This document shows, piece by piece, positions 31,822 through 40,734 of a stretch of 43,734 nucleotides of DNA. Source of the stretch: an uncultured Dorea sp. Its GTDB lineage: Bacteria; Bacillota; Clostridia; Lachnospirales; Lachnospiraceae. Made by a program: the position numbers and the translations under genes. Each line of letters starts with the position of its first letter. The stretch's first letter is position 1. The stretch is from assembly GCA_910587575.1 (NCBI GenBank), contig CAJULU010000039.1:1-43734 (forward strand), read 5' to 3'. The notes below the pieces were generated by a model that searched no databases, was not told where the DNA came from, and was given only the letters and a program-made list of their open reading frames with translations.

Positions 31822-33111
31822 TTGGACTCGAGTGACGCCACACGACTCATTATTCTGTTTATTTTATTACTGCTGTCTGCATTCTTTTCATCAGCAGAGA
31901 CAGCGCTGACGACTGTTAATAAGATACGGATGCGGACCCTGGCAGAAGAAGGGAATAAGCGTGCCAGAACGGTTCTTGCAATCACGGATGATTCCGGCAA
32001 GATGTTAAGCGCCATACTGATCGGCAACAACATCGTGAATCTGTCGGCAGCATCCCTGACCACTTCCCTTGCATACAGCTTTGGCGGTTCCATGGTCGCA
32101 ATCGCAAGCGGGATCCTGACCATACTGATTCTTCTCTTTGGCGAGATTACTCCCAAGACCATGGCTACCATCCATTCCGAGAAGATGTCACTGGTATATG
32201 CCCCTGTCATCAGCTTATTCATGAAGGTTATGACGCCTGCAATTTTTGTCATCAACGGGCTTTCCATTGGCGTACTTTTTTTGCTGCGCGTTGACCCGAA
32301 TGCCAAGAACAATGTTATGACAGAGACTGAACTTCGTACCATCGTAGATGTAAGCCACGAGGACGGAGTCATAGAATCCGATGAGCGGGAGATGATCAAT
32401 AACGTATTTGACCTGGGTGACGCCAGGGCCAAGGATGTTATGGTTCCCCGTGTCCACGTAACATTTGCAGATGTCAACAGTACCTATGAAGAACTGATTA
32501 ATATCTTCCGGGAAGACAAATTTACACGGCTTCCTGTATTCCGGGATACGACGGATAATGTGGTTGGTACTATTAATATGAAAGACCTGCTGTTATATGA
32601 CAACACCAGAGGATTTCATATTCAGGATATTTTAAGAGAGGCTTATTTTACCTATGAGTATAAGAATATCTCCGAACTTCTCGTGGAGATGCGAAAAGCT
32701 TCTTTTAATATTGCAATCGTGCTTGATGAATATGGTGAGACCGCCGGTCTGATTACGCTGGAAGATATTCTGGAAGAGATTGTCGGTGAGATCCATGACG
32801 AGTATGATGAGAATGAGGAGGACTTCATTCAGGAAATTGATGAACGCGAATATGTTGTAGAAGGTTCCACGAATCTGGACGATCTCAACGACCGGCTTGA
32901 TCTGAAGCTGAATTCTGCCGAATATGATTCTCTGGGCGGATTCATCATTGAACGCCTTGACCGGCTTCCGGAAGCCGGTGACAGTATCCATACAGAGGAT
33001 GGCATTCACATGGTCGTTGATAAGCTGGATAAGAACAGGATCGAACTTGTACACCTGTACCTTCCTGAGACGGTTCCCGATAACGGTGAGCCGCCGGCAT
33101 TTGATATATAA
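31822..33111 (+). CDS. CNNM (DUF21)/CBS-domain membrane protein, HlyC/CorC family
   Basis: A 429-aa membrane protein: DUF21/CNNM transmembrane region residues 1-185 with FFSSAETALTTV near the start and FGEITPKTMA; tandem CBS domains about 205-330 (VMVPRVHVTF, FTRLPVFRD, IVLDEYGETAGLITLEDILEEIVGEI); CorC_HlyC C-terminal domain to 429. Members take part in Mg2+ or Co2+ handling; the older hemolysin label is misleading. The start is TTG at 31822, 12 bases after AGGAG, so the initiation is unusual but no closer ATG exists. A monocistronic gene with a shared terminator. Confidence 0.9.
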   Translation: MDSSDATRLIILFILLLLSAFFSSAETALTTVNKIRMRTLAEEGNKRARTVLAITDDSGKMLSAILIGNNIVNLSAASLTTSLAYSFGGSMVAIASGILTILILLFGEITPKTMATIHSEKMSLVYAPVISLFMKVMTPAIFVINGLSIGVLFLLRVDPNAKNNVMTETELRTIVDVSHEDGVIESDEREMINNVFDLGDARAKDVMVPRVHVTFADVNSTYEELINIFREDKFTRLPVFRDTTDNVVGTINMKDLLLYDNTRGFHIQDILREAYFTYEYKNISELLVEMRKASFNIAIVLDEYGETAGLITLEDILEEIVGEIHDEYDENEEDFIQEIDEREYVVEGSTNLDDLNDRLDLKLNSAEYDSLGGFIIERLDRLPEAGDSIHTEDGIHMVVDKLDKNRIELVHLYLPETVPDNGEPPAFDI

Positions 33112-33204
33112 TTTTGCTGATATCTGACTGCCAGTATTGTAAAGGCGATTTATATTGGCACATCAGTATTCAGAACATCCACAATGCAGAGATGGCATAT
33201 CACT

Positions 33205-33239
33205 GAAAAAAGCAGGTTTCTAATGAAACCTGCTTTTTT
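33205..33239. terminator. Bidirectional terminator between convergent genes
   Basis: GCAGGTTT/AAACCTGC stem flanked by A6 and T6, usable by the CNNM gene (+) and the lipoprotein gene (-). Confidence 0.92.
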
Positions 33240-33265
33240 CGCATCTTTACTGACTTTTCTGATTT

Positions 33266-34558
33266 TTAATACAGCAGCTTCTGGATTCCTTCGTCTTCCA
33301 GATTCTTTCTGGTAATCCAGGTATATCCCGTGTCTACCACAGCCTCGTTTCCCATGGAAAGCGCTGCCCTTGCAGATGCTATGACTGCGGCATATCCCAT
33401 TCCGAAGGGATTCTGAAGTACCAGCGCCTCCACTTTCCCCTCCTTAAGGGCCTCAAGTTCTTCTTCGTCTGCATCGAATCCGATCAGAGATGCCCTGGAT
33501 TCATTACGGTCCAGTGCTTCCACAGCCCGCTTCACCGCATCTCCGTTTGTAGCATAGATTCCCCTGACTTCCGGATGCCTTTCAAAGAGATAGTCTATCA
33601 CATCTTCCTCTGTGATCATGTCCGCCGTAACCGCTTCCCCGCCGGCCGGAATCTGGGTTTCTGTCCCAGGATTCTCATCTTCCCCTTCCAGGGTGTCTTT
33701 ATCAGCTGTTCCCATGCCCTCTGCCTGGCCTTCGTTCTGAGTCCCTTCCTGCGCATCACCGCTCTCTGCCGGCCGGGCCTCTCCGTTCATCTCTGCCGCA
33801 ATGGCTTCTCTCATCTCAGACAGGCGGTCCATATAACACACCTCTGCGATCGTTATCTCCGGGTAATTCGCCTCAATCTCTTCCCGGAATCCCTGTTCAC
33901 GGCTCATTGCCGATCCGGACTTGGAATCGTGGATAAACAGAATCACTTCCCCCTTTTCCTTCACCGACTCCGCCAGCTTCTGCGCCGCTTCCCTCGCCGC
34001 TTCCCGATTGTCCGTTGACACCATTGCCATCAGCCCCTGGTAATCACTTCCGGAATCGAAGGCCACAACAGGAATGTCACTTTCTGCCGCCAGGTCAAAC
34101 TGCACTTCGCATGCATTGATATCAGCGATTGCAATGGCAAGGGCCGCCGGATACCTCGCCAGCTCTTCATCCAGAATGTTTACCTGTTCATCCACGTTGT
34201 CCGGCATCCCCGGCGCACTATAGGTCACCCTGACCTGCTTCTTTCCCTCATATCCAAGATTCTCGTTTATATCCTTAACCGCCTGCTCTGCTCCCCGTCT
34301 TACTTCCTCCCAGTATGGTACGCCGTCCGCTTTGCCGATAACCGACAGTGACGTTCCCTCCTCAGGCTCCAGCCCCATAACATTATCATAAGCCGAAGGA
34401 TTTATCATATCCAGTTTCTTCTGGTACGGCTTTTCCTTCTCTTCCTTCACAGCTGCGGGTTTTTCCGGTTTCTCTGCACTTTCTCCGGCTTTGCACCCGC
34501 ATATACACATCGCCGCACACAAAGTAACGGCCATCCATCCTCTGATCTTCTTCATCAT
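33266..34558 (-). CDS. Orphan sugar-binding lipoprotein (periplasmic-binding family 4)
   Basis: The frame extends to 34618, but the start at 34558 has GGGAG six bases upstream and opens a signal peptide, MMKKIRGWMAVTLCAAMCICGC, with a lipobox-like C. The mature part matches ribose/galactose-type binding proteins: MINPSAYDNVMGLEPEEGTSLSVIGKADG, VPYWEEVRRGAEQAV, VVAFDSGSD, GIYATNGDAVKRAVEAL, IGFDADEEELEALK. A strongly acidic, low-complexity segment of about 55 residues (NGEARPAESGDAQEGTQNEG ... TETQIPAGG) sits inside the second lobe. No permease or ATPase gene is nearby, so it may feed another transporter or a sensor. Convergent to the CNNM gene. Confidence 0.82.
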   Translation of the reverse strand: MMKKIRGWMAVTLCAAMCICGCKAGESAEKPEKPAAVKEEKEKPYQKKLDMINPSAYDNVMGLEPEEGTSLSVIGKADGVPYWEEVRRGAEQAVKDINENLGYEGKKQVRVTYSAPGMPDNVDEQVNILDEELARYPAALAIAIADINACEVQFDLAAESDIPVVAFDSGSDYQGLMAMVSTDNREAAREAAQKLAESVKEKGEVILFIHDSKSGSAMSREQGFREEIEANYPEITIAEVCYMDRLSEMREAIAAEMNGEARPAESGDAQEGTQNEGQAEGMGTADKDTLEGEDENPGTETQIPAGGEAVTADMITEEDVIDYLFERHPEVRGIYATNGDAVKRAVEALDRNESRASLIGFDADEEELEALKEGKVEALVLQNPFGMGYAAVIASARAALSMGNEAVVDTGYTWITRKNLEDEGIQKLLY

Positions 34559-34696
34559 ACTTCTCTCCCGGTTTTCTGAACTTAGTGTAATACAATTCCA
34601 TGGAACACTATACACCAATTTCTTCGGAAAATGTTAAATATTTTCTTAAATTTCCCTGACTTTTTCGAATACCTTTTCTTTTGCCTTGAAAAGTGG

Positions 34697-34702
34697 TATA
34701 AT
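34697..34702 (+). promoter_or_regulatory. Extended -10 promoter of gdpP-rplI-dnaB
   Basis: TGGTATAAT gives an extended -10 (TG-N-TATAAT) 44 bp before gdpP; the -35 region at 34674-34679 is poor. Confidence 0.65.
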
Positions 34703-34746
34703 GTTTTTCATATATTTTATTCTTTAGAGAACATGAGGATGGGCGG

Positions 34747-36813
34747 ATGTTAGAGAAGAAAACGGAAAATGAAAAGCTGAAACTAAGAGGCCAGTTAAAA
34801 ATGTATATCCAATGGCCGTCCATCATGGCGGTACTGCTGATCGCAATGAACATATGGGTCTATGCCATTGACCGGCGTGCAGGAAGTCTGATGGGAATCT
34901 TTGTTGTCATTTACAGTCTGATTGCGCTTATACTTTATTTCCGCAGTAAGACGGTGCTGCTGAAAGACCTGGTGGAATTCGCCGCACAATATGGACTTGT
35001 CCAGAATACCCTGCTGAAAGAACTGACTGTACCCTACGCTATCCTGATGAGCGACGGAAAGACGATCTGGATGAACGACCTGTTCAAGAATATTCTGGGC
35101 GGACGGCCCAGGCGCGATATTCCGATCAGCAAATATATTCCCGAACTGAACCGCAGTATTTTCCCCAAAGAAATAAAAGATACCGTGGAGATGGACGTCT
35201 ACTGTGGAAACCGGGAATACAAAGCAGAACTCAGACAGGTTTCCGTGGAAGGGATCAATGATACCGGACTGATTCTTCAGATGCCGTCAGAAAAAGAATA
35301 TTTTATCGCCGTACACCTCCAGGATGTAACGGATCTGAACCATTATATTAAAGAGAACGAAGAACAGCGTCTGGTTGCAGGACTGATCTACATTGACAAC
35401 TATGACGAGGTCATCAACAGTGTGGAAGAGGTGCGGCAGTCCCTCCTTCTGGCCCTGGTGGACAGGAAGATCAACCAGTATATTGCCCGGGTGGACGGCA
35501 TTGTCAAGAAGATGGAAGCCGACAAATACTTTATCGTACTTAAAAAGCAGTATTTCAAAGAATTAGAAGCTGATAAATTCTCACTGCTTGAGGATGTCAA
35601 GTCTGTGAACATCGGCAACGGCATTCCGGCAACCTTAAGTATCGGCCTCGGCCTCAGCAATGATGCCTATTCCCAGGGCTATAACTATGCCCGGGTCGCC
35701 ATCGACCTTGCCCTTGCAAGAGGCGGCGACCAGGCAGTCATCAAAGACAGCCATGGTATTACATACTATGGCGGAAAACGGGAACAGACCTCTAAGAACA
35801 CCCGGGTAAAGGCACGGGTGAAGGCTGAGGCTCTCCGGGAATTCATTACTTTAAAAGACAAGATTTTCGTTATGGGCCACAAGCTGACGGATGCTGATGC
35901 ATTCGGTGCGGCCATCGGAATCTGCCGGGCGGCGGCGGCCATGGAGAAGAAGGCTTATGTTGTGATCAACGAAGTGTCCGCTTCCCTGCGCCCGCTGTAT
36001 GAGTGTTTTATCAAGGATTCCAACTATCCCCAGGGACTGTTTCTGAAGTCCGAGCAGGCCGTTGAGATGGCGGATGAGAATTCCATGGTAGTAGTGGTGG
36101 ACACGAACCGGCCTAAGATGACGGAATGTGAAGATCTGCTGAAGAAGACGAAAACCATTGTCGTACTGGATCATCACAGACAGAGCAGTGACAATATCGA
36201 CAACGCTCTGCTGTCTTATATTGAGCCGTACGCCTCCTCTGCCTGCGAGATGGTGGCAGAGGTTCTGCAATATATTGTAGATGACATCAAGATTCCCAAG
36301 ATCGAGGCAAGCAGTATGTATGCCGGCATTATGATTGACACCAATAATTTCGTCAACCATACAGGCGTCCGTACCTTTGAAGCCGCCGCTTTCCTGCGCA
36401 GATGCGGGGCGGACATTACGCATGTACGCAAGATGTTCCGCGACGATATCGAGTCCTACCGCGCCAAGGCGGAAATCATCAGCAGTGCAGAGGTTTATCA
36501 CAAGAAGTTCGCCATCGCCAGGGGCACCGCACTGAAGATTGAGAGCCCCACCATCATCGGCGCCCAGGCGGCCAATGAACTGCTGGATATCAGCAATATC
36601 AAGGCTTCCTTTGTCCTGACAGAGTACAACGGAAGAATTTATGTAAGCGCAAGATCGATTGATGAGGTGAATGTACAGATCATCATGGAACGCCTTGGCG
36701 GCGGAGGCCATATGAATGCTTCCGGTGCACAGTTCGACCATACGGATATGGAAGAAGCCATCATCACCCTTAAGAAAGTAATAGACGACATGATAGAAGG
36801 AGGAGACATTTAA
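34747..36813 (+). CDS. gdpP: c-di-AMP phosphodiesterase GdpP
   Basis: A 688-aa DHH-family phosphodiesterase that degrades cyclic di-AMP. Two membrane helices lie at about 22-42 and 46-66; a PAS-like domain about 90-195; a degenerate GGDEF domain 210-345 with EADKYFIVL in place of the GGDEF signature; then the DHH domain from about 370: GHKLTDADAFG (H378, D382, D384), VVVDTNRP, IVVLDHHRQSSD, and MIDTNNF; DHHA1 at the end with GGGGHMNASGAQF. It controls osmolyte and cell-wall balance. Followed by rplI and dnaB as in Bacillus. Confidence 0.96.
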   Translation: MLEKKTENEKLKLRGQLKMYIQWPSIMAVLLIAMNIWVYAIDRRAGSLMGIFVVIYSLIALILYFRSKTVLLKDLVEFAAQYGLVQNTLLKELTVPYAILMSDGKTIWMNDLFKNILGGRPRRDIPISKYIPELNRSIFPKEIKDTVEMDVYCGNREYKAELRQVSVEGINDTGLILQMPSEKEYFIAVHLQDVTDLNHYIKENEEQRLVAGLIYIDNYDEVINSVEEVRQSLLLALVDRKINQYIARVDGIVKKMEADKYFIVLKKQYFKELEADKFSLLEDVKSVNIGNGIPATLSIGLGLSNDAYSQGYNYARVAIDLALARGGDQAVIKDSHGITYYGGKREQTSKNTRVKARVKAEALREFITLKDKIFVMGHKLTDADAFGAAIGICRAAAAMEKKAYVVINEVSASLRPLYECFIKDSNYPQGLFLKSEQAVEMADENSMVVVVDTNRPKMTECEDLLKKTKTIVVLDHHRQSSDNIDNALLSYIEPYASSACEMVAEVLQYIVDDIKIPKIEASSMYAGIMIDTNNFVNHTGVRTFEAAAFLRRCGADITHVRKMFRDDIESYRAKAEIISSAEVYHKKFAIARGTALKIESPTIIGAQAANELLDISNIKASFVLTEYNGRIYVSARSIDEVNVQIIMERLGGGGHMNASGAQFDHTDMEEAIITLKKVIDDMIEGGDI

Positions 36814-36814
36814 C

Positions 36815-37264
36815 ATGAAAGTAATACTGACAGAAGACGTAAAATCCCTGGGAAAGAAAGGTGAGATCGTAGAAGTAAGCGATGGTTACGCAAGGAACTT
36901 TATTTTAAAGAAGAAGAAAGGCTTAGAGGCCAACAGCAGGAATCTTAACGATCTGAAGCTTAAGAAAGCCAACGATGACAGGCTGGCACAGGAACAGTAC
37001 GAGGCGGCGCAGGAGCTGGGGAAGAAGATCGAGGCCGGAAAGGTCCTGATGTCGATCAAGACCGGCGAGGGCGGCAAGGCATTTGGTTCCATTGCCTCCA
37101 AGGAGATTGCTGCCGAGGTAAAGCAGCAGCTGGGGCTTGACATTGATAAGAAGAAGATCCAGCTCAAAGACGCAATCAAGACCCTTGGCACACATAACGT
37201 ACCGGTCAGGCTGCATCCGAAAGTAACCGCAGAACTGAAAGTCATTGTAAGCGAAGAGAATTAA
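36815..37264 (+). CDS. rplI: Ribosomal protein L9
   Basis: A 149-aa L9: MKVILTEDVKSLGKKGEIVEVSDGYARNF is the rRNA-binding N-domain, then a long charged connecting helix and the C-domain. Its RBS GGAGGAG lies in the last codons of gdpP, so translation may be coupled. Confidence 0.97.
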   Translation: MKVILTEDVKSLGKKGEIVEVSDGYARNFILKKKKGLEANSRNLNDLKLKKANDDRLAQEQYEAAQELGKKIEAGKVLMSIKTGEGGKAFGSIASKEIAAEVKQQLGLDIDKKKIQLKDAIKTLGTHNVPVRLHPKVTAELKVIVSEEN

Positions 37265-37275
37265 GGAGATATTTC

Positions 37276-38625
37276 ATGGAAGAGGCACTCATTAAGCGGG
37301 TAATGCCCCACAGCATCGAGGCCGAGCAGTCGGTCGTCGGCGCCATGCTGATGGACCGTGACGCCATCACAACGTCCGCCGAGATCATCAGCGGCAGCGA
37401 TTTCTATCAGAGCGCCTATGGCATCATATTTGATTCCATGGTGGAGTTATTCAATGAAGGCCAGCCTGCCGACCTGGTCACATTGCAGGAACGTCTGCGT
37501 ACAAAGGATGTTCCTGCAGAGATCTCTGGCCTTGAGTTCGTCCGTGATCTTCTGAACCTGGCGTCCACCTCGGCAAATGTAAAATATTATGCGCAGATCG
37601 TTGCGGACAAGTCCATGATGCGCAGGCTGATCCGTCTGAACGAAGAGATTGCCAATGTCTGCTATGCAGGTAAAGAATCTCTGGAGGCGGTACTGGAAAA
37701 GACGGAGAAATCCGTCTTTGAATTATTACAGAGGCGCAATTCAAGTGAATTTGTACCAATCCGGCAGGTGGTGCTCAACGCCCTGGAGCGGATCGAGAAG
37801 GCCTCAAAGAACAAAGGAACCGTGACCGGTATCCCTACAGGTTTTATTGACCTGGATTACAAACTGTCCGGTCTTCAGCCCTCAGACCTGGTTCTGATTG
37901 CGGCAAGGCCTTCCATGGGAAAGACCGCTTTTGTCCTGAACATCGCCCAGTACATGGCATTTAAGAAGGACAAAAGCGTTGCCATCTTCAGTCTGGAGAT
38001 GTCCAAGGAACAGCTTGTAAACCGTCTGTTCTCTCTGGAATCCCAGGTAGATGCACAGTCCATCCGTACCGGCAATATGAAGGATTCTGACTGGGAGAAA
38101 CTGATCGAAGGCGCCGGAATCATCGGCAAATCCAGGCTGATCATTGATGATACGCCTGGCATCTCCATCTCCGAGCTGCGGTCCAAGTGCCGGAAATACA
38201 AGCTGGAGCACGGCCTTGACGTCATCATCATCGACTATCTGCAGCTGATGACCGGCGGCGTGGGCAGAAGCCAGGAATCCAGACAGCAGGAAGTTTCCGA
38301 AATTTCCCGCTCCTTAAAGGGTCTGGCAAGAGAACTGAACGTTCCTGTGGTCACGCTGTCCCAGCTAAGCCGTGCAGTGGAGAGCCGTCCGGACAAGCGT
38401 CCCATGCTGTCCGATCTGCGTGAATCAGGAGCCATTGAACAGGATGCGGACGTGGTCATGTTCATTTACCGGGACGAATACTACAACAAAGACTCAGAAT
38501 TCAAGAAACAGGCAGAGATTATTATTGCCAAACAAAGAAACGGCCCCGTAGGGACCGTTAATCTGGCCTGGCTTGGCGAATACACTAAATTCGCCAACCT
38601 AAGCAGGCAGGAAGAATCTTTTTAA
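37276..38625 (+). CDS. dnaB: Replicative DNA helicase
   Basis: A 449-aa DnaB-family helicase (called DnaC in Bacillus). N-domain PHSIEAEQSVVGAML; RecA-type domain with Walker A ARPSMGKTAF near 215, DnaB H1a SLEMSKEQL, Walker B IIIDYLQLM, and the C-terminal LSDLRESGAIEQDADVV. AAG GAG upstream of ATG 37276. The end overlaps a convergent gene by 27 bp. Confidence 0.97.
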   Translation: MEEALIKRVMPHSIEAEQSVVGAMLMDRDAITTSAEIISGSDFYQSAYGIIFDSMVELFNEGQPADLVTLQERLRTKDVPAEISGLEFVRDLLNLASTSANVKYYAQIVADKSMMRRLIRLNEEIANVCYAGKESLEAVLEKTEKSVFELLQRRNSSEFVPIRQVVLNALERIEKASKNKGTVTGIPTGFIDLDYKLSGLQPSDLVLIAARPSMGKTAFVLNIAQYMAFKKDKSVAIFSLEMSKEQLVNRLFSLESQVDAQSIRTGNMKDSDWEKLIEGAGIIGKSRLIIDDTPGISISELRSKCRKYKLEHGLDVIIIDYLQLMTGGVGRSQESRQQEVSEISRSLKGLARELNVPVVTLSQLSRAVESRPDKRPMLSDLRESGAIEQDADVVMFIYRDEYYNKDSEFKKQAEIIIAKQRNGPVGTVNLAWLGEYTKFANLSRQEESF

Positions 38626-38958
38626 TTTTTCCACCGGACCAGCCTCCGCCGCACTCTTCCGATAGGACTGCTGCTGACGGATGAGCTGATCCAGTCTGCG
38701 GAAGGACTCTTCTTCCCGCCGTTCTTTTGCATCCAGCAGAAAAGACATCTCTTTCGTAATCATGGACATCAGTACCTCATTATTGTTCTCCAGCATCCGT
38801 TTCATATGCAGCTGGTCGCGGGTCCTCCTGAGATCCGGAATCAATGCCTTTAACTCTGCAAACGGGACGCCCTGTTCGTACAGTTCTTTGATGCAGCCGA
38901 AAAGCTTCGCATCATCTTTTGTCTCCCTCTTCAACTGTTCTAATGCGCTACCGCTCAT
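38599..38958 (-). CDS. Hypothetical helical protein, 119 aa
   Basis: Unrecognised. It begins MSGSALEQLKRETKDDAKLF and includes FAELKALIPDLRRTRDQL, suggesting a short helix-rich, possibly DNA- or protein-binding, soluble protein. The ATG at 38958 is chosen because AAGGGGGT precedes it by 8-9 bases and the long upstream extension overlaps the ferredoxin terminator. A promoter fits at 38993-39020. Its 3' end is antisense to the last 27 bp of dnaB. Confidence 0.6.
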   Translation of the reverse strand: MSGSALEQLKRETKDDAKLFGCIKELYEQGVPFAELKALIPDLRRTRDQLHMKRMLENNNEVLMSMITKEMSFLLDAKERREEESFRRLDQLIRQQQSYRKSAAEAGPVEKLKRFFLPA

Positions 38959-38992
38959 GGTCTGTACCCCCTTATCAAAACTTGTCCCATTT

Positions 38993-39020
38993 ATCATAGC
39001 ACGGCCTTTCTGCAAAACAA
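38993..39020 (-). promoter_or_regulatory. Promoter of the 119-aa gene
   Basis: TTGTTT (39015-39020), 16 bp, TATGAT (38993-38998) on the minus strand. Confidence 0.55.
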
Positions 39021-39040
39021 GTAAAACGGTGTCGGGTATG

Positions 39041-39083
39041 AAAAAAAAGGCAGTGCACTTCTTCTTACAGAAAATGCAATGCC
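39041..39083 (-). terminator. Terminator after the ferredoxin gene
   Basis: GGCATTGCA/TGCACTGCC stem with a 17-base loop followed by eight T on the minus strand. Confidence 0.8.
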
Positions 39084-39107
39084 TTTCTTTTCGTATCTTT
39101 ACCGTTC

Positions 39108-39278
39108 CTAACCCTGGGAGATTGCTCCTGTAGGACACTGAGCTGCACATGCTCCGCAGTCAACGCAAGCGTCAGCATCGATCTCATAATGATCTGCTCC
39201 CTGAGAGATTGCTCCAACCGGACATTCAGCCTCGCATGCTCCACAGCTTACACATTCATCACTAATTACGTGTGCCAT
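39108..39278 (-). CDS. 2[4Fe-4S] ferredoxin
   Basis: A 56-aa clostridial ferredoxin. The two cluster motifs are CVSCGACEAECPVGAI and CVDCGACAAQCPTGAI, each C-x2-C-x2-C-x3-CP. It starts MAHVISDE, with GGAGGG ahead of the ATG at 39278, and has its own promoter and terminator. It would carry low-potential electrons in anaerobic metabolism (for example pyruvate:ferredoxin oxidoreductase or hydrogenase partners). Confidence 0.96.
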   Translation of the reverse strand: MAHVISDECVSCGACEAECPVGAISQGADHYEIDADACVDCGACAAQCPTGAISQG

Positions 39279-39334
39279 AGTATGTACCCTCCTTTTTTAG
39301 TATATGGATCTGAACTCAAATTCAGCCTGTTATT

Positions 39335-39363
39335 ATCATAATACAAAAAGGAGAAATATACAA
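39335..39363 (-). promoter_or_regulatory. Promoter of the ferredoxin gene
   Basis: TTGTAT (39358-39363), 17 bp, TATGAT (39335-39340) on the minus strand. Confidence 0.75.
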
Positions 39364-39401
39364 GAGCAGATATGCACATATCTATGAGAAATTTTTGCCG
39401 T

Positions 39402-39446
39402 AAAAACAGCCGCCCCGCAAGAAACTGCCGGTGCGGCTGCTTTTTT
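39402..39446 (-). terminator. Terminator after rplA
   Basis: A GC-rich stem AGCCGC...GCGGCT with T5 on the minus strand ends the rpmG-secE-nusG-rplK-rplA transcript, before the ferredoxin promoter. Confidence 0.8.
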
Positions 39447-39474
39447 CTATATCTGATTCAATCTGCGAAAATGA

Positions 39475-40167
39475 TTAAACCAATTTCATCGGATTAATCT
39501 TAACGCCAGGCCCCATTGTGGAAGTAAGTGTCACGCTCCTTAAGAACTGACCTTTTACTGCCGCCGGTCTTGCCTTAACGATTGCGTCAATAAGCGTCTG
39601 GAAGTTGTCCGTAATCTGTTCCTCCGTGAAGGAAGCTTTCCCTAACGGCACATGGATAATGTTCGTCTTGTCAAGTCTGTACTCAATCTTACCGGCCTTG
39701 ATATCCTGGATTGCCTTCGTAACGTCCATGGTTACTGTACCAGCCTTCGGGTTCGGCATCAGACCCTTAGGTCCGAGTGTACGTCCAAGACGTCCGACAA
39801 TGCCCATCATATCCGGTGTGGCAACGACTACATCGAACTCAAACCAGTTCTCGTTCTGAATCTTCGGAATCAGCTCGTCTCCTCCTACATAATCTGCGCC
39901 TGCCGCCTTCGCCTCCTCAGCCTTGGCATCCTTCGCAAACACCAGGATACGGACCTTCTTACCCGTTCCGTGGGGAAGTACAACCGCACCACGGATCTGC
40001 TGGTCAGCGTGACGTCCGTCACATCCGGTTCTGATATGAGCCTCGATGGTCTCATCGAATTTTGCAACTGCAGTCTTCTTAACTAATGATACCGCATCCG
40101 CAACATCGTAGAGTGTTCCTCTGTCAATTGCTTTTGCAGCTTCAACATATTTCTTTCCTCTTTTCAT
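39475..40167 (-). CDS. rplA: Ribosomal protein L1
   Basis: A 230-aa L1: MKRGKKYVEAAKAIDRGTLYDV, VVLPHGTGKKVRI, TPDMMGIVGRLGRTLGPKGLMPNPK, ending TLTSTMGPGVKINPMKL. It binds the L1 stalk and is a translational repressor of its operon. A leader motif precedes it. Confidence 0.97.
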   Translation of the reverse strand: MKRGKKYVEAAKAIDRGTLYDVADAVSLVKKTAVAKFDETIEAHIRTGCDGRHADQQIRGAVVLPHGTGKKVRILVFAKDAKAEEAKAAGADYVGGDELIPKIQNENWFEFDVVVATPDMMGIVGRLGRTLGPKGLMPNPKAGTVTMDVTKAIQDIKAGKIEYRLDKTNIIHVPLGKASFTEEQITDNFQTLIDAIVKARPAAVKGQFLRSVTLTSTMGPGVKINPMKLV

Positions 40168-40182
40168 CTAAATAACCTCCTT

Positions 40183-40209
40183 GTGGTAATGTCGGGATAA
40201 CCCTCCCAC
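40183..40209 (-). promoter_or_regulatory. L1-type leader hairpin before rplA
   Basis: Minus strand GTGGGAGGG, short loop, TCCCGACATTACCAC, followed by AAGGAGG and the rplA start. It matches the motif before rplK and the kind of site where L1 represses L11-L1 operons. Confidence 0.75.
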
Positions 40210-40249
40210 TTACTCGTCTACAATTATGAAATAATAATGAAGTTACGCT

Positions 40250-40678
40250 CTATGCCTCTTCCACCTTAACACCCATACTGCGGCAGGTACCCGCTACCAT
40301 GCTCATAGCCGCTTCAACCGTTGCCGCATTCAGATCCGGCATCTTGGTCTCTGCGATCTCTCTTAACTGAGCCTGTGTAATCGTAGCAACCTTCGTCTTA
40401 TTCGGAACGCCTGAACCGGACTTGATGTTACATGCTTTCTTGATCAGAACAGCTGCCGGCGGTGTCTTGGTGACAAAGCTGAAACTTCTGTCACTGTAAA
40501 CGGTGATAACAACAGGAATGATCAGATCTCCCTGATCTGCCGTCCTTGCGTTAAACTGCTTTGTAAACTCAACGATATTCACACCGTGCTGACCGAGCGC
40601 CGGTCCGACCGGTGGTGCCGGAGTTGCCTTTCCGGCAGGAATCTGCAACTTAATGTAACCTTCTACTTTTTTTGCCAT
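40250..40678 (-). CDS. rplK: Ribosomal protein L11
   Basis: A 142-aa L11 with GYIKLQIPAGKATPAPPVGP and ALGQHGVNIVEFTKQFN. It forms the GTPase-associated region with 23S rRNA. Confidence 0.97.
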   Translation of the reverse strand: MAKKVEGYIKLQIPAGKATPAPPVGPALGQHGVNIVEFTKQFNARTADQGDLIIPVVITVYSDRSFSFVTKTPPAAVLIKKACNIKSGSGVPNKTKVATITQAQLREIAETKMPDLNAATVEAAMSMVAGTCRSMGVKVEEA

Positions 40679-40693
40679 CTCAATTACCTCCTT

Positions 40694-40724
40694 GTGGTAA
40701 TGTCGGGAACTGAATCCCTCCCAC
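40694..40724 (-). promoter_or_regulatory. L1-type leader hairpin before rplK
   Basis: GTGGGAGGG, an 8-base spacer, TCCCGACATTACCAC and then AAGGAGG: the same motif as before rplA. It is the first L1 site of the rplKA pair. Confidence 0.75.
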
Positions 40725-40734
40725 TGTTTTTGAT

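Noticed and set aside
35851..36816. 321-aa minus-strand frame opposite gdpP
   Set aside because: Antisense to the DHH domain, no RBS and no recognised domain.
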